Notes: generated by a model not told the origin, from the sequence alone. A DNA stretch of 64,000 nt from Chrysoperla carnea (GCF_905475395.1 NC_058342.1:15596640-15660639), one strand, 5' to 3'. Positions 8,645 through 20,431 are shown, numbered from the stretch's first letter. Numbers and translations: made by a program.

Positions 8645-11083
8645 CTAATCCGCGCTTGGAATTACGCGAATCTGTTTTTGTTCAATCAAAGGTTTGGTAA
8701 TAATTTCTCCAATATGAGTCTGATTATGTTGAACAAAACTGACTCGATCCGATGATTTCTTACCACAAATAACACATGCAAATAGTTCTTCTTGATCTGG
8801 GTCGATAGAGTCTTTAGTATTTTGTTCATTGTGCGTTTGATTATGTTTAATTAAACTGTCCCAATCACATGTTCTAAAACCACAATTACCACATGAAAAT
8901 GGTTCTTTTCGATCCTTGTCCAAAGGATCTTTGGCTCTTCGTTTGTTATGGCTTGTTAAACGTCTATGATCCTCAAATGTTTCATCACAACGATCACATG
9001 CGTATAATTTTTTTTCTCTAGTATGAATCAATTTATGTTTTCTTAAATCACTTTTGTTTCTCGACGATTTTCCACATATATCACACGCAAATGGTTTTTC
9101 TCCAGTATGAATCTTTTTATGTCGATTTAAATGGCTTGAATTGATAAATCTTTTTTTACAAATATCACACGAAAATGATTTTTCTCCAGTGTGAACGAAT
9201 TGATGTGTTTTTAAATGACTTTTATGTGTAAATGTTTTATTACAAGTATCACATGAAAATGGTTTTTCTCCAGTGTGAATTCTTTGATGTTTATTTAAAT
9301 GATCTTTCTTTTTAAATGATTTCTTACAAATTCCACATGAAAATGGCTTCTTTTCAGTGTGAATCCGTTTGTGTTCAACTAAATCACTTTGTAATTTAAA
9401 TGTTTTTTTACAAATTGAACAAGTAACATGTTTCTTACCATGCAGTTGTTTGTGTTTAATTACTTTACTTTGTGAACTAAATATTTTATCACAAATATCA
9501 CATGAATATGGTTTTCTTCCACTTGGAATCTTTTTAACTATACTTCGATCAGTCAATGTTTTTCCAGAAACATCACAAGAAATTGGATTTTCTCCAATTG
9601 GAATTTGATTAGGAACTGACGTATTAAATGTATTTTCAAAATCACATGAAAATGGTTTTTCTCCAGTATGTTTATTTTGAACTAATGTATCTTCTCTATT
9701 AAACGTTTTCTCAAAATCACATGAAAATGGTTTATGAATCTGCATTTGTTGATCTTGCCTTGTTTTTTCATAAACATCCCATGAAAATGGATTTCCTCCG
9801 GTGTAAATCGCCCTATTTTGTACTAAACTATCTTGTCTAAATGTATTTTCATAATAGCCATTTGAAAATTGTTTTTCTCCGTTATGAAACAGTTGATTTT
9901 GAATTAAATTATCTTGTCTATAATTATTTTCATAAATATTACTAGAAAATGGTTTTTCTTCAACTTTTTTAGATGTGCTTAGATCAGTAAATTGTTTTTC
10001 TTCTTCAATGTGAACCTGTTTATTTTGAACTTGTTTCTTAAATATTTTCTTTCGAATATCACATGAGAATTTTTCACCGCTGTGAGTACGTTTATGTTTA
10101 ACGTAACTACTTCGTGTACTAAATTTTTTATTACATAATTCACATGAATAAGGTTTTTCTCCGGTATGAATCCTTCGATGGTTTATCAAATGATTTTGTT
10201 GATTGAATCGTTTTTCACAGAAATCACACGGATATGGTTTTTCTCCTGTGTGTGTCCTTTTATGTTTCACTAAATCGCTTGGTTGAATAAATCGTTTATC
10301 ACAAAAACTACAAGAATATGGTTTTTCTCCAGTATGAATCCTGTTATGTTTAATTAAACTGTCTTGGTGAGCAAATTTTTTTTTACAAATATCACATGAA
10401 AATGATTTTTCTCCCGTGTGAATCCAATTGTGCTCAATTAGATAACTTTTTCGATTAAATGTTTTATTACATATATCACATGAAAATGGTTTCACTCCAG
10501 TGTGAATCCTTTTATGTTGGACTAAATGATTTTGTTGGATAAATCGTTTTTCACAAACATCACATGAATACGGTTTTTCTCCGGTATGTCTCCGTTTATG
10601 TTCAACATAACAATCTTGCCTGTTAAATGTTTTTTTACATATCTCGCATACAAATGGTCTTTCTCCAGTGTGAATTCGTCTATGTTTCGCTAAATTACTT
10701 GCTGTACTGAATGTTTTCTTACATACTTCACATACGTATCTTTCTCCAGTATGAATCTTTCGGTGTTTACTCAAATTACTTGAGTTACCAAATATTTTAT
10801 TACAAAATTCACATTTATATTCACGAATTACTTTTTGTTTTGTACTAGCACCGTTCACTTCAAGTACTTCATTTTCAATTCGTTTATGTTCTATCGGATC
10901 ACAATCACTTACACTTTGTTCTTGTATTTCATTTTTAATTCGAACATTTTCCATTGTAGTATTTGTATGGTCTTCTAGTATTTCATTTTTTATTTTACCA
11001 TTTTCTTCCATTGTAACACTGTCGTCTAAACTTTCACATTTAACAAATTCGGTATTTAGTTTATGTAATGAATTATTTGCCAT
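8645..11083 (-). CDS. C2H2 zinc-finger protein with a decayed central finger block, intronless
   Basis: An 812-aa putative DNA-binding protein. Residues 1-88 are acidic with psi-K-x-E motifs at K15, K32 and K50, like the paralogue at 3019-4101. Fingers 1-9 (residues 89-338) are intact C2H2 units with TGEKP linkers. Residues 339-525 are seven units that keep the FS-x-D opening, an FNR/FRQ-like centre and GEKP-like linkers but have lost most Cys and His (for example FSSNIYENNY, FSWDVYEKT). Residues 526-812 hold nine more units. Of these, unit 23 (694-728) lacks a normal His pair and the rest look intact. Spacing lengthens to 35-45 residues near the C-terminus. The ORF is uninterrupted over 2.4 kb despite the decayed block, which argues for selection on the whole protein. 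The start is the first ATG and matches the paralogue's MAN start. No KRAB or ZAD is seen. Confidence 0.92.
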   Translation of the reverse strand: MANNSLHKLNTEFVKCESLDDSVTMEENGKIKNEILEDHTNTTMENVRIKNEIQEQSVSDCDPIEHKRIENEVLEVNGASTKQKVIREYKCEFCNKIFGNSSNLSKHRKIHTGERYVCEVCKKTFSTASNLAKHRRIHTGERPFVCEICKKTFNRQDCYVEHKRRHTGEKPYSCDVCEKRFIQQNHLVQHKRIHTGVKPFSCDICNKTFNRKSYLIEHNWIHTGEKSFSCDICKKKFAHQDSLIKHNRIHTGEKPYSCSFCDKRFIQPSDLVKHKRTHTGEKPYPCDFCEKRFNQQNHLINHRRIHTGEKPYSCELCNKKFSTRSSYVKHKRTHSGEKFSCDIRKKIFKKQVQNKQVHIEEEKQFTDLSTSKKVEEKPFSSNIYENNYRQDNLIQNQLFHNGEKQFSNGYYENTFRQDSLVQNRAIYTGGNPFSWDVYEKTRQDQQMQIHKPFSCDFEKTFNREDTLVQNKHTGEKPFSCDFENTFNTSVPNQIPIGENPISCDVSGKTLTDRSIVKKIPSGRKPYSCDICDKIFSSQSKVIKHKQLHGKKHVTCSICKKTFKLQSDLVEHKRIHTEKKPFSCGICKKSFKKKDHLNKHQRIHTGEKPFSCDTCNKTFTHKSHLKTHQFVHTGEKSFSCDICKKRFINSSHLNRHKKIHTGEKPFACDICGKSSRNKSDLRKHKLIHTREKKLYACDRCDETFEDHRRLTSHNKRRAKDPLDKDRKEPFSCGNCGFRTCDWDSLIKHNQTHNEQNTKDSIDPDQEELFACVICGKKSSDRVSFVQHNQTHIGEIITKPLIEQKQIRVIPSAD

Positions 11084-11750
11084 TTTCTTTATATTTTTTA
11101 TTTCTCAGAGTTTCGATGTTGCTACGGCAAGACTCGACGTCAAATATTGATTTTACAAATGTGAAATGTAACAATGACATTTAGTTGTCAGATTTTTAAA
11201 ATGCTACTCACAGACATATTATATAACAATAGACCGATCAAGTTATTACCAGAAAATAGGAGCACTCAAAAATGAAAATTATAAGCAATTTTCTGGTGAT
11301 CAATTATTGTAAACAACCTTGAATTTACACCAAGACAAACTAGATACAGAACTGAAGAACTATTATAGAGATTCTTAGAGGAACTATCATATGTTATAAA
11401 GAATCTGTAAGCCTTTGGCGCCCACAAGGAGGTGATATCGCTTTGAAAACACTGCTTAAGGGGAACACTCTTATAAAAACATCATTCAAATATCACTATG
11501 TGCTGAATTTTCGAACTGTTACTTTTCCAACTAAAATAATAGAAGGTAGAGGCTAAAATTATTTGTCGAATAAACCGCAACAAATCAAACCTACTTCAAT
11601 ATTACTAATGTTCTATCATTTATAGTATCAGAAAACTCCTCTGAAAACATCTAAAATATTTAAAAATGATTATTCCCACCGATTTTCTCGCAAAGCCTTA
11701 AACTTTTAATCGAGAAAATAAAATCGATAAAACAGTCTAACCAAGGAATT

Positions 11751-12521
11751 GACGCCCATAGGGTGGGACAAAAGTACCCTACTTTCGGACACCACATTCT
11801 CTTTCGTCACCGTTTTAGATATAAATATTTAAAAAATAAAAATGTGAATTTTCGCCGCCAACTCGTTTTTGACAAAAATAAATATTATTTTGTGGTTCCG
11901 ATCAAAAAATTAATTTGAAAGCAATTAGAAATTATATTTTGGACGAAGTATTTTTTTACTAAAACTCGCTGTTTTCGATATATAAGCGTTTAAAAGAAAT
12001 AAAGTGCGGATTTTTAAGAAAAATTCGTTATTGACGAAAATAAAGATTATTTTGTGGTTTTGTTCAAAAATTTGATGAAGATACTGTATGACTTTATATT
12101 TTGGAAAAATTTTCACATTTTCGAACACGTGATTTTTTTACCATTCCTCACTGTTTTCGATGTATCAGCGTTTGAAAAAAAGGAGTTTTTGCCTAAAGAT
12201 TATTTTGTGGTTCTGGTCAAAAATTTAACCATATAATATTATTTTTAACTATTTTAAACACTTTTCGACTCTTGAATTTTTTATCTTACCTCACCGTTTT
12301 CCATATACAAGCGTTTAAAAAAAAAAAAAAGCATTTTTCTTTTTCAAATGCTTATATCCCGAAAACGGTGAGGTTAGGTAAAAAATGTCAAGGATAAAAA
12401 AATGCTGAAAAATGTCCAAAATATGAAATCTAATAGTTTTTTATGTAAAATAATAATTTTGACACCATAGAGAATATAGTTTCCGGAAGTACGGTACTTC
12501 TGCTCCACCCTATGGGCGTAA
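11751..12521. mobile_element. Nonautonomous DNA element, about 770 bp, with internal tandem units
   Basis: Terminal inverted repeats: GACGCCCATAGGGTGGGAC and AAGTACC at the left; GGTACTTCTG and CCACCCTATGGGCGT at the right. Inside are three imperfect direct units of about 150 bp (starting near 11810, 11970 and 12140), each with a GTTTTCGATAT-AGCGTTT phrase and ATTATTTTGTGGTT. A fourth, inverted unit lies near 12340-12400 (CCGAAAACGGTGAGGTTAGG). Fragments of the same family lie at about 32975-33245 and 51340-51490. No credible ORF. Confidence 0.65.
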
Positions 12522-12524
12522 ATC

Positions 12525-14540
12525 GAAAAAGAACAAGTGCATATTTATGGCTTTGTTGAGTACACTCAAACATTTTCCACCGACTTCCAGAAACGCATCA
12601 ACTGACGAGGAGTCGATTCCTTGGTCAAATGCTTCATTTCCTATAGTATTAAGGTAATGAAAATTTAATAATCGAGATTATTGTATTTTTTTCCCATTAC
12701 AATAAAATCATTTTTGAAAAAGAGAGGATATTTTTATCTCTCGATTTTACCTTAATATTTTCAAATACTAATGATATGAAATAAGTCGCAATAAACATAC
12801 TTCAAGTTACATATTAAGAACGTTCTATCTTTACCAAAATCGGAAAACCCATCCGGAAATTTTTAAAATATTAAAAAATGATGATGAAAAAAAGATAATC
12901 GTGTTTCAGTAAAAAGTATCTAATATATGATCTTGGTGATGGAACTCTACTCTCCCGAATTTTTTGACTGGATTGTGAAAATATTACAAATCAAATTTTA
13001 TTTAATATTATACAAATTTATTTTTTAATTTTACATTTTAAAGCAAACAATAATTTTATTTCTTAGCGATTTATTTACATGTTTAAGTGTCTGTGTAAGT
13101 TCTACTAGGCAGAATTTTAGTCCAATTAGCAAAACGGATTTTCAGCGAAACGGTAAGTTTTATCATGAATTAGTTCAGGCGAAAATTTTAGATCAGATAA
13201 TTCGATATAAAAAATATGACAATACTTTTTTCTTAAGAGTTGTAATTGTCATATGATTTTATGTACACATAGTTCTATGGCTTAAATTCTAACAAACTTA
13301 AATCAGTAATTATGTGAATTTACATATAAAAAATATTATTTATAATTTCCTATCTTATTTTCACAATTTTTAATACAACAAGTTTAATTAATTGCGTCTC
13401 ACCACAGGAACAATCATGCAATTATTACATTAAAAAAAAAAACCGCGTCTTTCTAGCGAAGGAAAAATTTACGTTTTTTTTATATTCTGTTATTTTGAAC
13501 CTTTTCTAACTAAAGAAGAGTTTAAGGCATGTTTTTCTCATTTTTCTCGTTTTCTACTTTGAATTTTTTCCGATGCTGTACAAATATATTTTTGAGCTTT
13601 GATCAAACCAACCAAGATCTTTTTTTCTGCAACTAGTACAGCATTTATCATGCGGAGTATTGAAAACCACCATAATAAGTTGAAAAAAAGGCAGCCAATC
13701 CATCGAGGAAAGTAACAATTTCGCAGTCATTATATCTTCCCCAGAAGCTCCGATTCTCCAAATTTCATCTTTACTGCTCATTGCTTTCAATCGTGTGATC
13801 TATTGCGTTGAATTTACACGTTTGATGTGAATTACTATTACTATTGATCCTATCTTCGTCGACCTGATCATAAAGATCTTTTCTAGTTTGACTCAATGTC
13901 AAAACTGTTTGAGTTTCGTGATTGCGAAAGATATTTATAAGTACTTTAAATGGTTGCAAAGAATACCATGAATGTCAGATTTTCTGCTGCATATTATTTC
14001 ATTTTCGATCGAACGCGACTATGAATCTCAGACATAACAGCAAAACCGTAATAATCTTGTCCATAAAGATATTTTTTTGAAAGTGATTTTAAGCGAAAAA
14101 ATTGAAGTAATTTCGTTGCAAAAATCGCATTTTCTTTGATCAATTGGAAGAAACCCAGAAAACTCCTTGATACATTCTAGACACTCCTTGAGAGATTCTA
14201 GTTTGAAATATTAATCTGAACCACCATGTAATTAATGTAAATATTTTCGGATTTTTACATTCGTTCACGATGGCTTTCCTAATTTCATTCGCCAAAATAT
14301 TGAGTAATTCGAGAGTAATTGCTTTGCTCAAATATTTAATTCGTATTGAAGATTCGATATGACCATTCAAAATTGGATTATGACGAGATCAACTTCAGGA
14401 TACACAAATAAACTCCAGGATACCCTTAAACCAGATAAGTTTTTTACGATACAGCGTTTCAATAAGTCCATGCAATTTTGCATAATTTTAATTAATTATA
14501 TTCCGTAAACGTTACGGTTAAAAAATTTAATTTTTTTTTT
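12525..14540. other. No gene seen; contains a foldback-family fragment
   Basis: About 13130-13440 matches part of the left arm and loop of the foldback at 25770-26710 (AGCGAAACGGTAAGTTTTAT, then a TAGATCAGATAATT block). The minus strand at 13554-13959 has two short adjacent ORFs with no recognisable domain. The stretch 11580-11680 resembles 12790-12880 in direct orientation. Confidence 0.45.
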
Positions 14541-14547
14541 CTCTTAA

Positions 14548-15014
14548 GGTAGTACCAGCATGAAATCACTTTTTATAATAGCTTTATTTATGAATTCCTA
14601 AAATTTCATAATTTTTGACCGTTTAGATCGCGAGATATTTAAAGACAAAGTTCGCGATTTTGAGGGTCATGTCCCATTTAAAGCATGTAAAATGTCCGGT
14701 CTCTCCAACTATTTTTTATGATATTATTATATATTGAAGAAAAAGTAGAAAAAAATGTTTATACAATACAATTCTAAAAAAAAAATTTAGAAATTAATTT
14801 TCACTTTCGAGATATTAATTTTGACGTAAATTGATCGAAATTGGGACGTTGGCATAATTATTTCCCATTTTAAACGGTCAAAATTTCTGAAACTTTGGGA
14901 ATTAATAGTAAGCATTATTAAATTCTTAAATTTAATTTTTCGTTAAATTCTGTCGAAAAAAAAATTGTACCATTGCTTTAACATAGAAACTGCAAATACC
15001 ATGCTGGAACATCC
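14548..15014. mobile_element. TTAA-flanked MITE, 467 bp
   Basis: Flanked on both sides by TTAA (14544-14547 and 15015-15018). Left terminus GGTAGTACCAGCATG; right terminus CATGCTGGAACATCC, an imperfect inverted repeat. TTAA target duplication is typical of piggyBac and Kolobok superfamilies. No transposase sequence is present. Confidence 0.7.
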
Positions 15015-15018
15015 TTAA

Positions 15019-15315
15019 GGTAGCAGCACCAAGGCACTTATAAATTTAGGATTGAAATTATTTGTAATTTATTTTCAACTTTGATGATGAATTTTGTTAT
15101 AACTTTATGAATGTAGGCGAAAAATAAGAATAAGATTTTTAGATACCTGGCTTGATTTTCGGAAGCTAAATAATTAAACAAAATTTTCAATTTTCGATAT
15201 TTTGAAAATTACTCCGGATATCAAACAATTTTATTCTTACTCCTCGTCTTATATTGCCATCATAATTTAAAATATAAATTCTTTTAAATTTGTGTCCCTA
15301 CTACCGTGCACATCC
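15019..15315. mobile_element. Second TTAA-flanked MITE, 297 bp, abutting the first
   Basis: Left flank is the TTAA at 15015-15018, shared with the previous element; right flank is TTAA at 15316-15319. Left terminus GGTAGCAGCACCAAGG; the right terminus ends CTACTACCGTGCACATCC. Both elements share the GGTAG start and ACATCC end, so they are one family or close relatives. Confidence 0.65.
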
Positions 15316-15332
15316 TTAATTTTTATACAATG

Positions 15333-15568
15333 CATATATGTAATATGCAAGGTGTACTAAGTTTAGTCCCAAGTTTGTAACGCTTAAAAATATTGATACT
15401 AGGGAAAAAAATTTTGGTATAGGTGTTCATAAAATCACCTAATTAGTTCATTTCCGGTTGTTCGTCTATCTGCCAACACGATAACTCACAAACGAGAAAA
15501 GATATCAAGTGAGAACAAGTTCGTAAATGAGCAATATAGGGCAATTGGGTCTTGACCTATGTCATTTT
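15333..15568 (-). repeat. Repeat A, truncated copy (A3)
   Basis: Contains GTTTAGTCCCAAGTTTGTAA, the ATTGATACTAG variant, TTCCGGTTGTTCG and CTAATTAG motifs. It stops after the GACCTATG phrase, so only the tail half is present. Confidence 0.7.
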
Positions 15569-15569
15569 A

Positions 15570-17140
15570 TATATATAATTTTTTTTATTATTACATATAA
15601 TATTTATTTATATTTTTGTCTCTTGCTATAGGCATACATATAAAAACATACTCTGACAGCCTCTCGTAGTTCATGTTTTGTGTGGCGCTGCAGTCACACT
15701 CGAAGCGAATAGCACATCACATTAAAATGTATAATAAAGCATATTCGCTCCGTGCGTGAGTTTCGTTTCCATGTAACCATACACTACTTTAATTATAGAA
15801 TTGTATGGATGCATATATAATTTAAGTTAATTTACTTGCATTTAAGACTTACATTGAAAATTAAATATTATTGACACACAAATTTAAATAAATAAGTATG
15901 ATAATTTTCATTTTAAAAATAATATTTGTGCAATTTGATTTCTTATTTTCACAATTTTTAATGCATTAAGTTTAATAAATTCGTGTTTTTCAATAATTTT
16001 AAATTTTTCACTTGAAGCGCTGTTTTTCACTTGAAGCGCTGGCATCGATTTGATTGTCCCTACCATGACTACGCACACAACGAATATCTCCTCTCTCTTT
16101 AATCATTGAAATGATCAGCTGATTGTAACGAGAATGGCTTAAATTTTTTTTACTCGTGGCGCTGACACCTTAGCGTTAAAATGCGATTGCCGGAGAGCTC
16201 AGTAGCTTTTTTGAGTACATATTTGAGGTACATTGAAAATGTTAATGGTGAAATCGACAACCTAGCTGGGAGGTTAGGGGGCGTTAGTGAGCTATGAAAT
16301 ATTTAATTTGCAATTTTTCCTATGTAAAAAATGTTCTTGAGGCACTTTGAAACTTATACCATTTTAAAGTCTTATATTTAATTACACGAGTTATCATCGC
16401 CTGGCATGATTTAGTGGGGGCTTAAATGTCCTGGCAGATGATTAAAAAAAGTGCAGTTAATGAATGTAAATTCACGGTCGACTATCTAAGTTTTTTGATA
16501 ATTAACCGATTTTGATCTAACATGGCTCATTTTGTTCGTAATGGCACAGAAATGCTCCTAAAATTAGTTGGTGACCCTTCCCTATTTTCTTTTTCGGGAA
16601 TTCGACTTATATGCTTCAAAACTCCCTAAACGTTTTTAAATAAAAATGACGATGAAAATACTAATCTGGTGGCTTTTGGGACCGCTGAATTTGAATCTGA
16701 CCATAAAAAAATGTAAAAATTCCAAAAACTGAAACAGACACTTCGAGAAAATATTATTATTTTGGAGGTTTTCAAAGTCGCTGAATACTAAGCTGGACTT
16801 AAAAAGTTTGAAAACTGACAATAGTGGCCGGAAAATTCTGATTTTAGACAAAATACCCATTTTGTCGATATTTTATTATAAAAAAGCGAATATTTTCTGA
16901 TAGCCACAAAATATTTTAGGACGCCCGTACAAAAGTGAATGCGCGTTGTTATTCTGAACAAGGCCAATTATTAACTCTTTTCACAAAGTTTTGTGCGTAT
17001 GCGTCAGCATTAACCATCTTTTCGTACTATTTTTTGTAAACAAACATGTTAAAAAATGTGAATACAAAGAATTAAAATTATCAAGTCTTAAATGGAACAT
17101 ATTTAATTATGAAAATTAGTAATTTAACAATAAAACATTT
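15570..17140. other. No gene seen; partial foldback-family loop at about 15930-16090
   Basis: The stretch 15930-16090 shares a TTATTTTCACAATTTTTAAT-like run and GCGCTGGCATCGATTTGATT with the loop of the foldback at 25770-26710. An 18-bp phrase, TTTTTCACTTGAAGCGCT, is repeated in tandem at about 16008-16041. The remainder is unassigned upstream sequence of the THAP gene. Confidence 0.45.
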
Positions 17141-17143
17141 ATA

Positions 17144-17832
17144 ATGCAACCTGTACGAAAAGGAGCAACCAAACGGTGTTGTTACGGAGTGTGTAAGAGT
17201 GATACACGTTATAAATCATTTAAAACCGAGACATATTATTTTATAAACTTTCCAAAACCTTGCCTTCCATATCGTAAAAAAATGATTAAAACATCAGATA
17301 AAGTTCATATTCAAACGTGTTCAAAATGCAAAAAATGTGATTTATGGGTGAAAAAATGTGGCCGAAATGACAGACGTTTTCGATCGATTGATAATGTTAC
17401 TAAAGATACTTATATTTGCTCACTGCATTTTTATGGAGAAAGTGGTCCAACAGAAGAATATCCTGACCCCTTAACCTATCAAGAATTTCAAAAAATTGAT
17501 AAGGTAGTTTGTAATTATTTATACAAAAATAATGTTTTCGAAATTATAACCTCTTGTTTGTAGATGGTCAAAACAAGAACGTCTTTATTTGAGAAGTACA
17601 AAAACGTAGATATGGAAGAAGCAAATGGACCTTCGACAAGCAATAATGAAACTTCGGTAGAGTATTAACGCTATTAAAAATTTAGAAAGAAAATGTTAGA
17701 TTAACACTACCTTTTTTTTTATTGTAGACATTGATGGGTCATGAAGAGATTCAAAATATTGGGAATGATAATTTTTGTTTTAATTCACAAGTTCCCTTCG
17801 AATTCTTTATCTTCAGAGATGAGTATTTCTGA
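17144..17832 (+). CDS. THAP-domain protein, three short exons
   Basis: Exons 17144-17503, 17564-17656 and 17728-17832 join in phase 0 through 60- and 71-bp GT-AG introns to give about 185 aa. Residues 10-110 fit an insect THAP-like C2CH domain: Cys13 and Cys17 near the start, F-P-x-P at 36-39, W68, CGR at 72-74, a Y-I-C-S-L-H-F block with Cys92 and His95, and a P-D-P triplet at 107-109. THAP domains bind DNA through zinc. The rest is hydrophilic with no transposase or coiled-coil visible. THAP domains occur in P-element-like transposases and in host regulators. Without a transposase part this could be a host factor or the leftover 5' end of an element. Exon 3 ends in a TGA; an AG at 17816-17817 could begin an alternative frame, so the C-terminus is uncertain. 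Confidence 0.6.
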
Positions 17833-17834
17833 AG

Positions 17835-18840
17835 TACAAACTGGCATTTTTTTTATTGTAATTTGAAAAAAAAGAACATCTTACAGCAGTAAATGACAAG
17901 GATGTGTAATAGTGATGTGACGAATATTCGCATTCACAAGAAACGATGTGAATGTTTTTGACTTAAAAATGAAATTATATGCGGATATGTAATAAAAAAG
18001 CAACTGAGATCTGTATTTTTTATTTACTCATATTTGGATAAAAAAAATGATTATGTAAATAATTGAAATATTAAAAACATCAAAAATTCAAAAAACAAAA
18101 TAATTAATTTCCTTCCTTTGATAATAACATTTTGGGCAAATGAAATTATAGCAACCTAACCTCCAATCAAAACAAATTGATAAATTACCTTTTAAGGCTA
18201 CTAGCTTGACACCCGCCCGCTTCACTGGGCTTAAAAGTAAAAACCATAGCTTTATAGCCTCCACCTCTCTTGATCTCACTTATCCCCCTTCCATAACACC
18301 TGAAGGGATTGTTTTACGCAGCTAAAAGATATGCACAGTTTTCAATTTTTTTAATTATAAAATATATAATTGATTGAGTATATCAGAAAAGGTGGCTATG
18401 ATTTTTTTGACAATTGCTGTTTTAAATTTATACAGTTTCGCGGTACAGTTTCATTTTCAATAAAGAAACAAACATAATTATATTGATAGGGATTGTCTTC
18501 CTACAATAAACTTGTAATGGAATAATGTATCATTTTTAACTACACTGTACACCTCAACTGTTTCCATAGATACAATATACAACGTTCGATGAGTTTAAAT
18601 TTCTGTTAATATAAACTATAAAATAATTGTTTAACTTAGCGTTAAACTATCTCATCAATAAAACGGTCAATAATTTTGGTTTTTCTATTTTTAATTAGAA
18701 CAAATACATCAATGATTAGTTAGTTTTTTGAAAATTTCTGACAATTTTTTTCTAGAATTAAGCAACTTGTTTTATCCAAACTTTAATTAAATTTATCTCG
18801 AGTTAGAGACGGTCAATCGATTTTAAATTTGTAATGTAAT
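17835..18840. other. No gene seen
   Basis: AT-rich sequence. A C-rich stretch at 18205-18300 has no ORF or promoter context that I can support. Confidence 0.35.
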
Positions 18841-18844
18841 TGTA

Positions 18845-19345
18845 TCGTCGTCTAGTAGAGTTTTCCGGAAATTTGTTATATAATCGGTTAAAACTCGTTG
18901 CACGGGGGCTTTTGGTATCACTGAACACGAATATAGCGACAGAATTGGTCTCAGAAGTACCTGGTGCAAAGGGTAAACGAATCCGAACTCCAGAAGGTGA
19001 CGGGGATCCCGTTGCACCAAGTACCTTTGAGGCCAATTCTGTCGCGATATTCGTTCAGCGATCTCAAAAGCCCTCGAGTAACGAGTTTGGACTCATTACA
19101 TGATGAATTTCTCGAAAACTCTTGGAGGCGACGGGAATATCGATGCACCAGGTATCTCTCAGACCAATTCTCAATTCTGTCATGATATTCGTGCGTAGCG
19201 ACCCCAAAAACCCCCGTGTAACGAATTCAGACTAATTATATGACACCCATATATGACACCAGATACTTCGGAGACCAATTCTGTTACGATATTCGTGTTC
19301 AGCGATCCCAAAAACCTCCATATAACAAGTTTGAAATCATTTTCA
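18845..19345. repeat. Four-copy repeat array, one unit inverted
   Basis: Unit 1 (about 18850-18968) is inverted. Units 2 (19012-19128), 3 (19141-19233) and 4 (19255-19345) are direct. Shared features, read in the direct sense: a (T)GCACCA-GTA start, a GACCAATTCTGT core, GATATTCGTG, then a CCCAAAAACC-CCGTGTAACGA-like segment. Several short ORFs on both strands here are by-products of the repeat. Confidence 0.7.
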
Positions 19346-19521
19346 TCACTATTAATCGAATTTTGAATTTAATATTAACGGTCAATTTAAAATGCAATTA
19401 TAAAATTCATATTAATTATGCTAATTGCATATTTTTAATTTCTTATAAATCAGACTAGGTCACAAAATTTCCTGACGCTCTTACGAATCGAATGCCGAAA
19501 ACCGCATTCAAATCTGACTTA

Positions 19522-19713
19522 CCCTGGTGGAAAAAATATTTGAAAAAAGAATAAGTCTTAGGAAACTCTGAAAAAGTCTTAGAAACTTTAAAAAAGTATT
19601 AAGAACTCTGAATAACTCTGAATTAGACTAGTCCGAAAACGTTGAGAAATTCAAAGTTCCTAAGACTTTTTCAGAATTTCTTATTCTTTCTTCAAATATT
19701 TTTTCCATCAGGG
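19522..19713. mobile_element. TA-flanked MITE, 192 bp
   Basis: TA at both flanks (19520-19521, 19714-19715). Termini CCCTGGTGGAAAAAATATTT and AAATATTTTTTCCATCAGGG. The interior is almost wholly self-complementary around TCTGAATTAGACTAGTCCG. TA duplication suggests a Tc1/mariner-mobilised element. Other copies: 21157-21339 and 60827-61028. Confidence 0.75.
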
Positions 19714-20431
19714 TACTGCTCAAATTTTTCGAACTTTGATCATTTTTTGTGCTTTGTTTCTTCATCTAACAGCAAAATACAGGGTATATAAAAAAATGAA
19801 TTAAAGTATATTATAATTTCAAGTTCTTTTGTGACGAAAAATTCTAATTTGAGCTCACATAAATTTGCAAATTCATCTTTTAAATGTTTTTTGTTTTAGG
19901 ACATGATGATTCAGTTAATTTAAAAACTCGTTGTTTTATGAAAACAAAATTAATTTCACTTTCTATAGACTTGCTTGTTTAATTTAAGTATACTAGACAA
20001 GCATCGTTTTCAATCACATTTTTTGAAAATATAGACTTAAGCACTCAGCACTGTATCGAGAATCAACGGGAAAGGGAGGGGCGTGTGTGTGTGTTATAAA
20101 TCTGTTTTATAACTATTAAAACATAATTTGTCTGGTATATATGTTTGGATATGGACGCTTCCCGCTACTTTTGAACACACCAGTGGCCTTTTTTTTTCTT
20201 TTGTTTAAATAAGCTGAAATTCGCTATTTAGAGCTAATTACTAAAAGAATCAATTTGGAAGAGATTTCCAAGCGAAAAACTGCATTTTACGATGTTTTTA
20301 AGGTTTTGTGGACTTGCATAGCTCCTCCAAATTGACTAAGAGGGCTAGCTGACAATGTAGTTAATGTCAAGGAACTTCCTTGACATTTGAAGGAAGTGTC
20401 TTTTGCGGATGCTCACTTCTCAGCCTCCTTC

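Noticed and set aside
18803-19185. Six overlapping short ORFs on both strands
   Set aside because: They are by-products of the repeat array at 18845-19345.
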